Shown piece after piece: positions 25,324 through 33,782 of a stretch of 38,790 nt of DNA. The stretch is from NCBI GenBank assembly GCA_017939755.1, contig JAGBAJ010000065.1, positions 1 through 38,790 on the forward strand. The letters run 5' to 3'. Every line of letters begins with the position of its first letter. Positions within the stretch are counted from its first letter, which is position 1. Below the pieces are notes generated by a model. The model searched no databases. It was not told where the DNA came from and worked only from the letters and a program-made list of their open reading frames with translations. This DNA comes from Clostridia bacterium (GTDB lineage Bacteria; Bacillota; Clostridia; TANB77; CAG-508). The position numbers and the translations under genes were made by a program.

Positions 25324-25347
25324 AATAAAAATCCTAAAAATTTGATG

Positions 25348-25374
25348 TTGACTAATAGCGTTAGTTGTTATAAT
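25348..25374 (+). promoter_or_regulatory. Predicted promoter of the UDP-sugar pyrophosphorylase gene
   Basis: TTGACT (25348-25353), short 15-bp spacer, TATAAT (25369-25374). The spacer contains an inverted repeat ACTAA-TAGCG-TTAGT (25351-25365) that could be an operator. Confidence 0.5.
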
Positions 25375-25407
25375 ATAAGACAATAATAAACTAATGGAGG
25401 ATAATAT

Positions 25408-26646
25408 ATGGATTATGATGAAATGGTTTCAAAGCTTAAAGCAAATAATCAAGAGCATATAATAAAAGCATATGAAAGAGCTAACGAAGAAACAAAAGAA
25501 ACATTAATGAATCAAATAAAAAGAATTGACCTTAAACAGGTTGCAGATTTATTTAAAACAACAAAAGAAGAAGTAAATTTTAGTAACGATGTAATTGATC
25601 CAATTGCATATGTTGACAAAGAGAAAATTTCAGAAGAAGAATATAAGAAATATCTATCTTTAGGAGAAGAGGCAATTAAAGCTGGTAAGTATTCAGTTGT
25701 AACTATGGCGGGAGGTCAAGGTACAAGATTAGGTCATACAGGTCCAAAAGGTACATATGATATTGGGCTAGATTCTCATAAATCAATTTTTGAAATTCTA
25801 ATAGATAGTATAAAGGAAGATTGTAAAAAATATAATGTAACTATTCCATGGTATATTATGACAAGTAGAGAGAATAACGATGACACAATTAAGTTTTTCG
25901 AAAATCATAATTACTTTGGGTATGACAAGAGCTATATAAAGTTCTTCCAACAAGGAAAGCTTCCAATGTGTGATGAAAATGGAAAAATTCTAATAAATGA
26001 AAAAGGAATAATAAAAGAAGCTTCAGATGGTCATGGTGGAATATTCCAATCTATGAAGAAAAATGGAATTACAGATGACATGAAAGCAAGAGGTATTGAA
26101 TGGGCATTTATTGGTCCAGTTGACAACGTGTTAGTAAAAATGGTTGATCCTATACTTCTTGGTATTATGATAGATAATAAAGTATTAGCTGGTGGAAAAA
26201 GTACAGTAAAAGCAAATGCATCCGAGAAGGTAGGCGTTTTCTGTAAAAGAAATGGTAAACCTGGAGTTGTTGAGTATACAGAAATTTCAAAAGAAATGGC
26301 TGAAAGAGTCAATGAAAAAGGTGAGCTAGTATTTGCAGAATCACATTTAAATTGCAACATGTTTAATGTAAAAGCAATTGAAGAAGTAGCTAACAAAAAC
26401 TTACCTTATCATATAGCACACAAAAAGGCTAGTTATATAGATGAAAACGGAAATCTTGTAGTTCCTGAAAAACCAAATGCATATAAATTTGAATCATTTA
26501 TATTTGATGCATTTGATATGTTAGATGATATGGCAATCTTAAGAGTAAAGAGAGAAGAGGAATTTGCTCCTGTAAAGAATGCAGAGGGAACAGATAGCCC
26601 AGAAACTGCTAGAAAATTATACAAGGATTTTTATAATATGAAATAA
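25408..26646 (+). CDS. UDPGP-family uridylyltransferase (UDP-sugar pyrophosphorylase)
   Basis: Nucleotidyltransferase that makes a UDP-sugar from UTP and a sugar 1-phosphate. The 412-residue product has the eukaryote-type UDPGP architecture, not the GalU one: an N-terminal helical region (about 1-85), then the nucleotide loop MAGGQGTRLGHTGPKGTYDI (residues 94-113), IPWYIMTSREN, FFQQGKLP, DGHGGIFQS and NCNMFNVKAIE. The N-terminal helices and motif spelling resemble UDP-GlcNAc pyrophosphorylase (UAP) as much as UDP-glucose enzymes, so the sugar is undecided. pgm follows 103 bp later, separated by a weak terminator; together they would convert hexose 6-phosphate to UDP-sugar. Confidence 0.85.
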   Translation: MDYDEMVSKLKANNQEHIIKAYERANEETKETLMNQIKRIDLKQVADLFKTTKEEVNFSNDVIDPIAYVDKEKISEEEYKKYLSLGEEAIKAGKYSVVTMAGGQGTRLGHTGPKGTYDIGLDSHKSIFEILIDSIKEDCKKYNVTIPWYIMTSRENNDDTIKFFENHNYFGYDKSYIKFFQQGKLPMCDENGKILINEKGIIKEASDGHGGIFQSMKKNGITDDMKARGIEWAFIGPVDNVLVKMVDPILLGIMIDNKVLAGGKSTVKANASEKVGVFCKRNGKPGVVEYTEISKEMAERVNEKGELVFAESHLNCNMFNVKAIEEVANKNLPYHIAHKKASYIDENGNLVVPEKPNAYKFESFIFDAFDMLDDMAILRVKREEEFAPVKNAEGTDSPETARKLYKDFYNMK

Positions 26647-26665
26647 AATACTGAATGATGAGGTA

Positions 26666-26695
26666 AGCCTAATAGTAATTAGGCTGCCTCTTTTC
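26666..26695 (+). terminator. Weak terminator or attenuator before pgm
   Basis: AGCCTAAT (26666-26673), loop AGTA, ATTAGGCT (26678-26685), then GCCTCTTTTC. The T-run is broken, so readthrough to pgm is likely. Confidence 0.55.
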
Positions 26696-26749
26696 GCTTA
26701 ATAGGAAAAATTAAAGTTTTTAATGATAAAAGAGAAAGGAATGAAGAAA

Positions 26750-28468
26750 ATGGATTACTTAAATGTATACAAAGAATGGTGTACAAGTGAAATTTTTGAT
26801 GAAGAGACCAAAAAAGAGCTAACGGCTATCACAGACGAAGAGGAAATAAAGGATAGATTTTATAAGAATCTAGAATTTGGAACAGCAGGTTTAAGAGGTG
26901 TAATAGGAGCAGGAACAAATAGAATGAATAAGTATACTGTTACACAAGCAACACAAGGATTGGCAAATTATATAAAGAAAGTAGGAGGAGAAAGTCGTGG
27001 TGTAGCAATTGCATATGATTCTAGAAATATGTCAATAGAATTTAGTACATGGGCTGCACTTTGCTTAAATGCAAATGGTATAAAGACATATAGATTTGAA
27101 TCACTAAGACCAACACCAGAGCTTTCATATGCGGTAAGACACTTGAATTGTATTGCAGGTATTGTAATAACTGCAAGCCACAATCCATCTGAATATAACG
27201 GATACAAGGTATACTGGGAGGATGGAGCACAAATTGTTCCTCCAGTAGATAAGAATATTATGGAAGAGGTTAAAGCAGTTACTGACTTCTCAAGCATAAA
27301 AAACATGAGTATTGAAGATGCAAAAGAGCAAGGTTTATATAATGAAATTGGTGAGGACATTGACAAAGAATATATAAAGGAGCTTAAGAAGCTAGTATTG
27401 AATCCAGATGTAATTGCTAAAGTTCAAAAAGACATAAAAATTGTTTATACGCCATTAAATGGAACAGGCAATGTACCTGTTCAAAGAATTTTAAATGAAA
27501 TTGGATTCGAGAACGTATATGTAGTACCAGAGCAAGAAATGCCAGACGGAAATTTCACAACAGTTAAATATCCAAATCCAGAAGATAAAAAAGCATTTGA
27601 ATATGCTTTAAGATTGGCAAAAGAAGTAGATGCAGACATAGTACTTGCAACGGATCCTGATGCAGACAGATTAGGGATTTATGCAAAAGATATAAAAACT
27701 GGAGAGTACATGGAATTTACCGGAAACATGTCAGGATTATTAATTGCTGAGTACGAATTATCACAAAAGAAAGAAAAAGGAATTTTACCAAGTAATGGAG
27801 CACTAATAAAAACGATAGTTTCATCAAATATGGCAGATGCTATAACTAAGGAGTACAATATAAAATTAATAGAGGTATTAACTGGATTTAAATATATTGG
27901 TGAACAAATGAAATTATTTGAGCAAACACATGAATATGAATATTTATTTGGTTACGAAGAAAGTTATGGTTGCCTGGTTGGTACACATGCTAGAGACAAA
28001 GACGCAATTGTTGCAGTAATGGCATTATGTGAAGCTGCAGCTTATTATAAAAATAAGAATCTTACTTTATGGGATCAGATGATAAACATATATGAAAAAT
28101 ATGGATACTATAGAGAAGGTCAGACATCAATTACTATGAAGGGAGCAGATGGAGCAGAAAAGATAAAAGCACTTATGGATAATATGAGATCTAATCCTCC
28201 AAAGAAAATTGGTGAATACAATGTTATAGAATACAGAGATTATAAAGAAAAAGTATTAGAAAACTATGTTGATGGTACACGTACAAAAACAGAGCTACCT
28301 ACATCAAATGTTTTATATTTCCAACTAGAAAATGATGCATGGTGCTGTGTTCGTCCTTCAGGAACAGAGCCAAAGATTAAATTCTACATTGGTGTAAAAG
28401 GAACAAGTTTGGAAGACTCCGCAGAAAAATTAAATAGTTTATCAGATGCTATGAAAGCATTTGAATAG
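26750..28468 (+). CDS. Phosphoglucomutase / phosphomannomutase
   Basis: Alpha-D-phosphohexomutase interconverting glucose 1- and 6-phosphate (and possibly mannose phosphates). The 572-residue product has the four family elements: phosphoserine loop TASHNPSEYNG (Ser143), metal loop TDPDADRLG, sugar loop GYEESYG and phosphate-binding RPSGTEPKIKFY near the C-terminus. Length and motifs match the PgcA/Pgm2 type. The upstream ATG codons (26723, 26741) lack proper spacing to GAAAGGA (26734-26740); 26750 fits. It lies between a UDP-sugar pyrophosphorylase and an alpha-amylase, consistent with glucan-derived sugar handling. Confidence 0.93.
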   Translation: MDYLNVYKEWCTSEIFDEETKKELTAITDEEEIKDRFYKNLEFGTAGLRGVIGAGTNRMNKYTVTQATQGLANYIKKVGGESRGVAIAYDSRNMSIEFSTWAALCLNANGIKTYRFESLRPTPELSYAVRHLNCIAGIVITASHNPSEYNGYKVYWEDGAQIVPPVDKNIMEEVKAVTDFSSIKNMSIEDAKEQGLYNEIGEDIDKEYIKELKKLVLNPDVIAKVQKDIKIVYTPLNGTGNVPVQRILNEIGFENVYVVPEQEMPDGNFTTVKYPNPEDKKAFEYALRLAKEVDADIVLATDPDADRLGIYAKDIKTGEYMEFTGNMSGLLIAEYELSQKKEKGILPSNGALIKTIVSSNMADAITKEYNIKLIEVLTGFKYIGEQMKLFEQTHEYEYLFGYEESYGCLVGTHARDKDAIVAVMALCEAAAYYKNKNLTLWDQMINIYEKYGYYREGQTSITMKGADGAEKIKALMDNMRSNPPKKIGEYNVIEYRDYKEKVLENYVDGTRTKTELPTSNVLYFQLENDAWCCVRPSGTEPKIKFYIGVKGTSLEDSAEKLNSLSDAMKAFE

Positions 28469-28475
28469 AATGAAA

Positions 28476-28505
28476 ACGCCTTCATTATTATGAAGGTGTT
28501 TTTAT
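28476..28505 (+). terminator. Terminator after pgm
   Basis: ACGCCTTCA (28476-28484), 6-base loop, TGAAGGTGT (28491-28499; one G-U pair), then a T-run. Confidence 0.8.
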
Positions 28506-28577
28506 TACATATATTTTCAAATATGGCTGACTAGTAACTTTAAATTACATGAAATATTAATCATCCTGCTATTGTTC

Positions 28578-28606
28578 TTGAACAATTTTTTTTCTTGTGA
28601 TAAAAT
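28578..28606 (+). promoter_or_regulatory. Predicted promoter of the alpha-amylase gene
   Basis: TTGAAC (28578-28583), 17-bp spacer, TAAAAT (28601-28606). The implied mRNA starts near 28613, in or next to the AGGAGA element that precedes the short ORF at 28623. Confidence 0.6.
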
Positions 28607-28622
28607 TTAGGAGAAATATTAA

Positions 28623-28664
28623 ATGGGAGCAAAAGATAAAATATGGGAAATAATAAAACAATGA
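28623..28664 (+). CDS. Possible 13-residue leader peptide overlapping the amylase start
   Basis: ATG at 28623 lies 8 bases behind AGGAGA, the best ribosome binding site in this gap, but opens a frame different from the amylase and stops after 13 codons (MGAKDKIWEIIKQ). The stop overlaps the ATGATG that encodes residues 7 and 8 of the amylase. It may couple translation or be accidental. Confidence 0.3.
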   Translation: MGAKDKIWEIIKQ

Positions 28665-30088
28665 TGCAGTACTTTGAATGGTATTGTCCAGACAATTGTA
28701 CTTTATGGCACAAATTAAAGAAGGATGCGCAAAACTTAAGAAACTTAGGAGTTAATATGGTATGGCTTCCGCCAGCTTATAAGGGAGCTGCTGGAATTCA
28801 TGATGTTGGTTATGGTGTGTACGATTTGTACGATTTAGGAGAATTTGAACAAAAAGGAACAGTTCCGACAAAGTATGGACATAAGGACCAATATTTGGAG
28901 GCTATTGATTCTTTACATAGAAATGATATAAAAGTAATTGCGGATGTTGTATTTAACCAGAAAATGGGAGCAGATGAAACCGAAGAAGTTATTGCAACAG
29001 AAGTATACATGAATGATAGAAATATATGTATAGGAAATCCCTATCCAATTGTTGCATGGTCAAAATTTAATTTTTATGGAAGAGGCGATACATATTCTCA
29101 GTTTAAGTGGAATTGGACTCATTTTCATGGGATTGACTGGGATGATAGAGAAAAACGAAACGCAATCTTTAAGTTTTATGGTAAAAACTGGGACAAAGAT
29201 GTAGACAAGGAGAATGGAAATTTTGATTATCTAATGGGAGCAGATGTTGATTTAAATAACGTAGATGTTGTAGAAGAGCTAGAGCGATGGGGAAAATGGT
29301 ACTTAAATATGTGTCAGCTTGATGGCTTTAGATTAGATGCTATAAAACATGTGCGTGAAGGTTTCTTCAAAAATTGGATAGATAAAATGGGGAATAGTGC
29401 CGAAAAAGACTTGTTTTTTGTTGGTGAGTATTGGAATTCTAATGTAGATGTGCTACGTAATTACATTAATAATTGCAATGGGAATATTAGTTTATTTGAT
29501 GTTCAGCTTCACTATAATCTATACAATGCATCAAATAGCAATGGTTATTATGATATGAGAAAAATTTTCGATGGCACATTAGTTCAAGCAGTACCAGATA
29601 ATGCAGTAACTTTTGTTGACAATCATGACACGCAAGCAGGACAAGCATTGCAATCTGAAGTTCAAGAATGGTTTAAACCATTAGCGTATGCTTTAATTTT
29701 ATTAAGAAAAGGTGGATTACCATGTGTATTTTATGGAGATTACTATGGAACTCATGGAAGTACCGAATCAAAGCTAAGGGGAAAGCTTGGAGCAATTATG
29801 CAGGCAAGAAAAGTAAATGCATATGGAGAGCAGATAGATTATTTTGATGATGAACATATAATTGCGTGGGTTAGGCAAGGAGATAAGGAACATAAAGATT
29901 CTGGACTTGTTGCGATTATGAGCGATAACGCAGGTGGCTCAAAAGAAATGAATGTAGGACCATATTTAGCAAATTGTGTACTTAGAGATATAACTGGAAA
30001 TATGAGCGAAAATGTATATGTTGACAAAGATGGAAATGGAATATTCTATTGTGAAGGTGGAAGTGTTTCTGTTTGGGTAAAAAAATAA
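28643..30088 (+). CDS. Alpha-amylase, cytoplasmic GH13 type
   Basis: Endo-acting hydrolase of alpha-1,4-glucans. The 481-residue product begins NKTMMQYFEWYCPDN, as in cytoplasmic bacterial alpha-amylases, with no signal peptide. The catalytic triad is visible: nucleophile Asp232 in GFRLDAIKHV, acid/base Glu262 in FVGEYW and Asp329 in FVDNHDT; region I is IKVIADVVFNQK. It should act on internal glycogen or imported maltodextrins, and the adjacent mutase and pyrophosphorylase fit that role. Only GGGAG about 13 bases upstream supports the ATG at 28643; a competing short ORF overlaps the start. A strong hairpin follows. Confidence 0.93.
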   Translation: MGNNKTMMQYFEWYCPDNCTLWHKLKKDAQNLRNLGVNMVWLPPAYKGAAGIHDVGYGVYDLYDLGEFEQKGTVPTKYGHKDQYLEAIDSLHRNDIKVIADVVFNQKMGADETEEVIATEVYMNDRNICIGNPYPIVAWSKFNFYGRGDTYSQFKWNWTHFHGIDWDDREKRNAIFKFYGKNWDKDVDKENGNFDYLMGADVDLNNVDVVEELERWGKWYLNMCQLDGFRLDAIKHVREGFFKNWIDKMGNSAEKDLFFVGEYWNSNVDVLRNYINNCNGNISLFDVQLHYNLYNASNSNGYYDMRKIFDGTLVQAVPDNAVTFVDNHDTQAGQALQSEVQEWFKPLAYALILLRKGGLPCVFYGDYYGTHGSTESKLRGKLGAIMQARKVNAYGEQIDYFDDEHIIAWVRQGDKEHKDSGLVAIMSDNAGGSKEMNVGPYLANCVLRDITGNMSENVYVDKDGNGIFYCEGGSVSVWVKK

Positions 30089-30093
30089 ATTTT

Positions 30094-30149
30094 AAATTAG
30101 GGACGGGGTTCAATTTCAAATTTTTAAAATTGAACCCCGTCCCTAATTT
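30094..30149. terminator. Very long GC-rich hairpin, probable bidirectional terminator
   Basis: Two perfectly complementary 23-base arms (30094-30116 and 30127-30149) around a 10-base loop; the core is GGGACGGGGTTC. It directly follows the amylase stop. The G+C-rich stem stands out in this AT-rich genome and may be a mobile or multiplied element rather than a simple terminator. The flanking T-run is short. Confidence 0.75.
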
Positions 30150-30159
30150 TAAATCTTGC

Positions 30160-30188
30160 TTGAAATAACAATAAGCCTTTGATATAAT
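30160..30188 (+). promoter_or_regulatory. Predicted promoter of tex
   Basis: TTGAAA (30160-30165), 17-bp spacer, consensus TATAAT (30183-30188), 37 bp before the tex start. Confidence 0.75.
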
Positions 30189-30224
30189 TCTCAATAGTTA
30201 ATTATGTTAGAAAGGAAATTAAAA

Positions 30225-32384
30225 ATGAACATTTTTCAAATGATTGCAGATGAACTTAGTGTTAAGAGCACACAGGTTGAAAGTGCAGTAAAATTAATAG
30301 ATGAGGGTAATACAATTCCCTTTATTGCTAGATATAGAAAAGAGGTAACTGGTGGACTTAGTGACGAAGATTTAAGATCACTATTTGATAGACTAAATTA
30401 TTTAAGAAATTTAGAGACTAGAAAAGAAGAAGTTAGAAAATCCATAGAGGAGCAAGGTAAGCTTACCGATGAAATTGTAAAAGCTTTAGAAAATGCGAAA
30501 ATATTAGCAGAAGTTGAAGATATATATAGACCATATAAGCAAAAGAAAAGAACAAGAGCAACTATTGCAAAAGAAAAAGGACTAGAGCCACTTTCTGAGA
30601 TATTAATTAATCAAGATAAAAATATTTCTATAGAAGAAATTGCAAAGAAATATATTGACCCAGAAAAAGGTGTTGAAACTACCCAAGAAGCAATTGCTGG
30701 CGCTAAAGATATAATAGCTGAAAATATATCTGATAATCCAAATTACAGAAAGGAAATAAAAAGATTTTGTTATAGAGAAGGTATAATCTCAACAGAGTCA
30801 AATGCTAAGACAGAAGAAGAAGAAAATAAAACATATCAAATGTATTTTGATTTTAATGAAAGTTTAAAAAGAATTCCAAGCCATAGAATTTTAGCAATAA
30901 ATAGAGCCGAAAAAGAAAATGCTATTAAATTAAAAGTGCAAAAACCAGAAGAAAATATTATTAATTTTATGGAGAGAGATATAATTAAAGATAATAATAG
31001 TGAGTATGCAGAAATTTTAGATGATACTGTAAAAGATAGTTTTAAAAGGCTAATAGAGCCATCCGTAGAAAGAGAAATAAGGTCGGATTTAACAGAAAAA
31101 GCTGAAGAAAAAGCAATCAAGGTTTTTGGACAAAATGCTAAACAACTATTAATGGGAGCACCTTTAAAAGGGCTTACAGTAATGGGATTTGACCCTGCAT
31201 ATAGAACTGGTTGCAAAATTGCAGTTATAGATGAAACAGGAAAATTATTAGCAACAACCACAGTATATCCAACAGAGCCTCAAAATAAGGTTGAGGAGGC
31301 AAAAAAAGAGCTTACCGCATTAATAAAGAAATATGGAATTAATATGATAGCAATAGGAAATGGAACAGCATCTAGAGAGTCTGAAAAATTTGTTGCAGAT
31401 ATGATTTCTGAAATAAAAGAAGAGGTTTATTATGCAATTGTAAGTGAAGCAGGAGCATCTGTATATTCTGCATCTAAACTTGCTACAGAGGAATATCCAG
31501 ATATTAATGTTTCTTTAAGAGGAGCTATTTCTATAGCAAGAAGACTACAAGACCCACTTGCAGAGCTTGTAAAAATAGATCCAAAGGCAATTGGTGTTGG
31601 TCAATATCAACACGATGTTAATCAAAAAAAATTAGCAGAAAGCCTAACTGGTGTTGTTGAAGATGCGGTTAATAGCGTGGGTGTTGATGTTAATACTGCA
31701 ACTCCATCACTTCTTTCATATGTTTCTGGAATAAATAAAACAATTGCAAACAACATTGTAAAATATAGAGATGAAAATGGAAAAATATTAGAAAGAAAGG
31801 AACTTTTAAAAGTTCCTAAGTTAGGAAAAGTTGCTTTTGAACAATGTGCTGGATTTATTAGAATTTTTGACGGAAAAAATCCGCTAGAAATTACAGCAGT
31901 TCACCCAGAAAGTTACGAAAAAGCAGAAAAATTATTGGATTCTATAGGTTATAAGAAAGATGATTTAAAAGATAACGAAAAACTAAAAGATATTAAATTA
32001 AAACTAGCAAGCTTAAATGTAAAGAAAACAGCAGAAGAGCTTGATATAGGTGAAATGACTTTAAAAGATATTATAGATGAACTTTCAAAACCAGGAAGAG
32101 ACCCTAGAGACGAAATGCCAAAACCAATTCTTCGCTCTGATGTACTAAAATTTGAAGATTTAAAAGAAGGTATGGTCTTAAATGGTACAGTTAGAAATGT
32201 AATTGATTTCGGAGCCTTTGTAGATATTGGTGTAAAACATGATGGGTTGGTTCATATATCTGAACTTAGTGAAAGCTTTGTAAAAAATCCAGCTGATGTA
32301 GTTTCAATTGGAGATATTGTAAAAGTAAAAGTAATTAAGATTGATAATGAAAGACAGAAAGTAAGTTTAAGTATGAAGATTTAA
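30225..32384 (+). CDS. tex: Tex family S1 RNA-binding transcriptional accessory protein
   Basis: Cytoplasmic nucleic-acid-binding protein related to eukaryotic Spt6, influencing transcription. The 719-residue product has an N-terminal helical region (IPFIARYRKEVTGGLSDEDL), a YqgF/RNase H-like domain (MGFDPAYRTGCKIAVID, about residues 320-336), helix-hairpin-helix repeats (LLSYVSGINKTIANNIV, about 500-516) and a C-terminal S1 domain (VLNGTVRNVIDFGAFVDIG onwards). The ATG at 30204 precedes the ribosome binding site; AAAGGA at 30211-30216 selects 30225. It is monocistronic, with its own promoter and terminator. Confidence 0.95.
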   Translation: MNIFQMIADELSVKSTQVESAVKLIDEGNTIPFIARYRKEVTGGLSDEDLRSLFDRLNYLRNLETRKEEVRKSIEEQGKLTDEIVKALENAKILAEVEDIYRPYKQKKRTRATIAKEKGLEPLSEILINQDKNISIEEIAKKYIDPEKGVETTQEAIAGAKDIIAENISDNPNYRKEIKRFCYREGIISTESNAKTEEEENKTYQMYFDFNESLKRIPSHRILAINRAEKENAIKLKVQKPEENIINFMERDIIKDNNSEYAEILDDTVKDSFKRLIEPSVEREIRSDLTEKAEEKAIKVFGQNAKQLLMGAPLKGLTVMGFDPAYRTGCKIAVIDETGKLLATTTVYPTEPQNKVEEAKKELTALIKKYGINMIAIGNGTASRESEKFVADMISEIKEEVYYAIVSEAGASVYSASKLATEEYPDINVSLRGAISIARRLQDPLAELVKIDPKAIGVGQYQHDVNQKKLAESLTGVVEDAVNSVGVDVNTATPSLLSYVSGINKTIANNIVKYRDENGKILERKELLKVPKLGKVAFEQCAGFIRIFDGKNPLEITAVHPESYEKAEKLLDSIGYKKDDLKDNEKLKDIKLKLASLNVKKTAEELDIGEMTLKDIIDELSKPGRDPRDEMPKPILRSDVLKFEDLKEGMVLNGTVRNVIDFGAFVDIGVKHDGLVHISELSESFVKNPADVVSIGDIVKVKVIKIDNERQKVSLSMKI

Positions 32385-32386
32385 AA

Positions 32387-32439
32387 ATAGTAAAAAAGCT
32401 TTTTATTCAAGTAAAATTGGATAAAAAGCTTTTTGCTAT
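32387..32439 (+). terminator. Terminator after tex
   Basis: ATAG plus AAAAAGCTTTTTAT (to 32406) pairs with ATAAAAAGCTTTTT and CTAT (32421-32439) around a 14-base loop. It forms an 18-19 bp stem with one irregularity. Confidence 0.65.
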
Positions 32440-32495
32440 TCTATTAAAAGGTTAATTGTTTTATAGATTATGTGTATTAGACAACTTATAGACTA

Positions 32496-32526
32496 AAGAC
32501 CAAAAAGTATAGTACTTTTTGGTCTT
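32496..32526. terminator. Bidirectional terminator between tex and prfA
   Basis: AAGACCAAAAAGTA (32496-32509), loop TAG, TACTTTTTGGTCTT (32513-32526). It is perfect and has U-rich flanks in both directions; it ends the leftward prfA message 10 bp after its stop. Confidence 0.8.
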
Positions 32527-32535
32527 ATTCGAAAA

Positions 32536-33597
32536 TTATTCATCTTCACTACGTAATTTATCTGCATTTGCGGCGGCTGCTAAATTGTCAATTAACTCAT
32601 CTAAATCTCCGTTTAAGAAGTTATCCATTTGGAATATACTCATTCCTATTCTATGGTCTGTAATACGTCCTTGAGGATAGTTATAGGTTCTTATTTTTTC
32701 ACTTCTATCTCCAGATCCTACTTGGTTTCTTCTACTATTTTCGCGCTCTTGATCTCTTTTTGTTTTTTCAATTTCATATAGTCTAGATTTTAATAGTTTC
32801 ATAGCGTAATCCTTATTTTGGAATTGAGATCTTTCTGTTTGACATTCAGCTATTATTCCTGTTGGAATATGTGTTAATCTAACAGCTGATGATGTTTTGT
32901 TTATATGCTGTCCACCAGCACCTGATGCTCTAAATACATCCATTTTTATATCTGCTGGATTAATTTCTATTTCAACATCTTCTACTACAGGTAACACTGC
33001 AACTGTTGCAGCTGATGTATGAATTCTACCACTACTTTCTGTATCTGGAACTCTTTGAACTCTGTGTGCTCCACTTTCATATTTTAATCTGCTATAAGCA
33101 CCTTTTCCTGTAATCATAAAAGATATTTCTTTGTATCCGCCTAAGCCAGTCTCGTTTTCATTTAAAATTTCTAATTTCCAATGCTTTCTTTCGGCATACA
33201 TTGTGTACATTCTAAATAGAGTTCCTGCAAATAAAGCAGCCTCATCTCCACCTGTACCAGCTCTAATTTCACAAATAATGTTTTTATCGTCGTCCGGATC
33301 TTTTGGTATTAATAAAATTTTTAGCTCTTCTTCAATTTTTGGAAGCTTTTCCTTGGCTTCTAACATTTCCATTTCTGCCAAATCTTTTAGCTCCGGATCA
33401 GAAAGCATTTCTTTGCCATCTTCTAGCTGTGATTGTACTTTTTTGTACTCTCTGTATTTTAATACTATAGGCTCTAAATCTGCATGCTCCTTCATATATG
33501 TTTTCCATTCGTTTTGAGCTGCAATTATTTCTGGGTCGCTTATTTTTATGGTTAAATCTTCATATTTTTTTTCAATGTCTTCAAGTTTTTGAAACAT
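32536..33597 (-). CDS. prfA: Peptide chain release factor 1
   Basis: Terminates translation at UAA and UAG. The 353-residue product has the GGQ loop [15 protein letters not shown] and, for stop-codon recognition, the tripeptide position occupied by PDT in [14 protein letters not shown], the RF1 (PxT) form and not the SPF of RF2. [18 protein letters not shown] marks the central domain. GGGAG precedes the ATG. It is monocistronic here, with a promoter at 33637-33665; neither prmC nor hemK is adjacent. Confidence 0.96.
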   Translation of the reverse strand: MFQKLEDIEKKYEDLTIKISDPEIIAAQNEWKTYMKEHADLEPIVLKYREYKKVQSQLEDGKEMLSDPELKDLAEMEMLEAKEKLPKIEEELKILLIPKDPDDDKNIICEIRAGTGGDEAALFAGTLFRMYTMYAERKHWKLEILNENETGLGGYKEISFMITGKGAYSRLKYESGAHRVQRVPDTESSGRIHTSAATVAVLPVVEDVEIEINPADIKMDVFRASGAGGQHINKTSSAVRLTHIPTGIIAECQTERSQFQNKDYAMKLLKSRLYEIEKTKRDQERENSRRNQVGSGDRSEKIRTYNYPQGRITDHRIGMSIFQMDNFLNGDLDELIDNLAAAANADKLRSEDE

Positions 33598-33636
33598 AAA
33601 TAACTACTCTCCCTTATTTTTAATTTCAATATGTGT

Positions 33637-33665
33637 ATTATACTACAAATTTACAGATTTGCCAA
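33637..33665 (-). promoter_or_regulatory. Predicted promoter of prfA
   Basis: On the minus strand TTGGCA (33660-33665), 17-bp spacer, consensus TATAAT (33637-33642). Confidence 0.75.
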
Positions 33666-33698
33666 TAGCTATAAATTGGTTTGTATAATATATAGGTG

Positions 33699-33730
33699 AA
33701 AAAAGCCTATCTTTAATGATAGGCTTTTTT
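33699..33730 (-). terminator. Terminator of the dockerin-like gene
   Basis: AAAAAAGCCTATC (33699-33711), 6-base loop, GATAGGCTTTTTT (33718-33730): a classic intrinsic terminator 53 bp beyond the stop codon. It also reads well on the plus strand. Confidence 0.85.
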
Positions 33731-33782
33731 GCAGTAAAGTGAATTTTTACTTTTATATAATATAAATTAAATAATTATTAAT

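Noticed and set aside
32536..33597. Release factor 2 as an alternative identity
   Set aside because: The codon-recognition tripeptide is PxT, not SPF, and no programmed frameshift is seen, so this is RF1.
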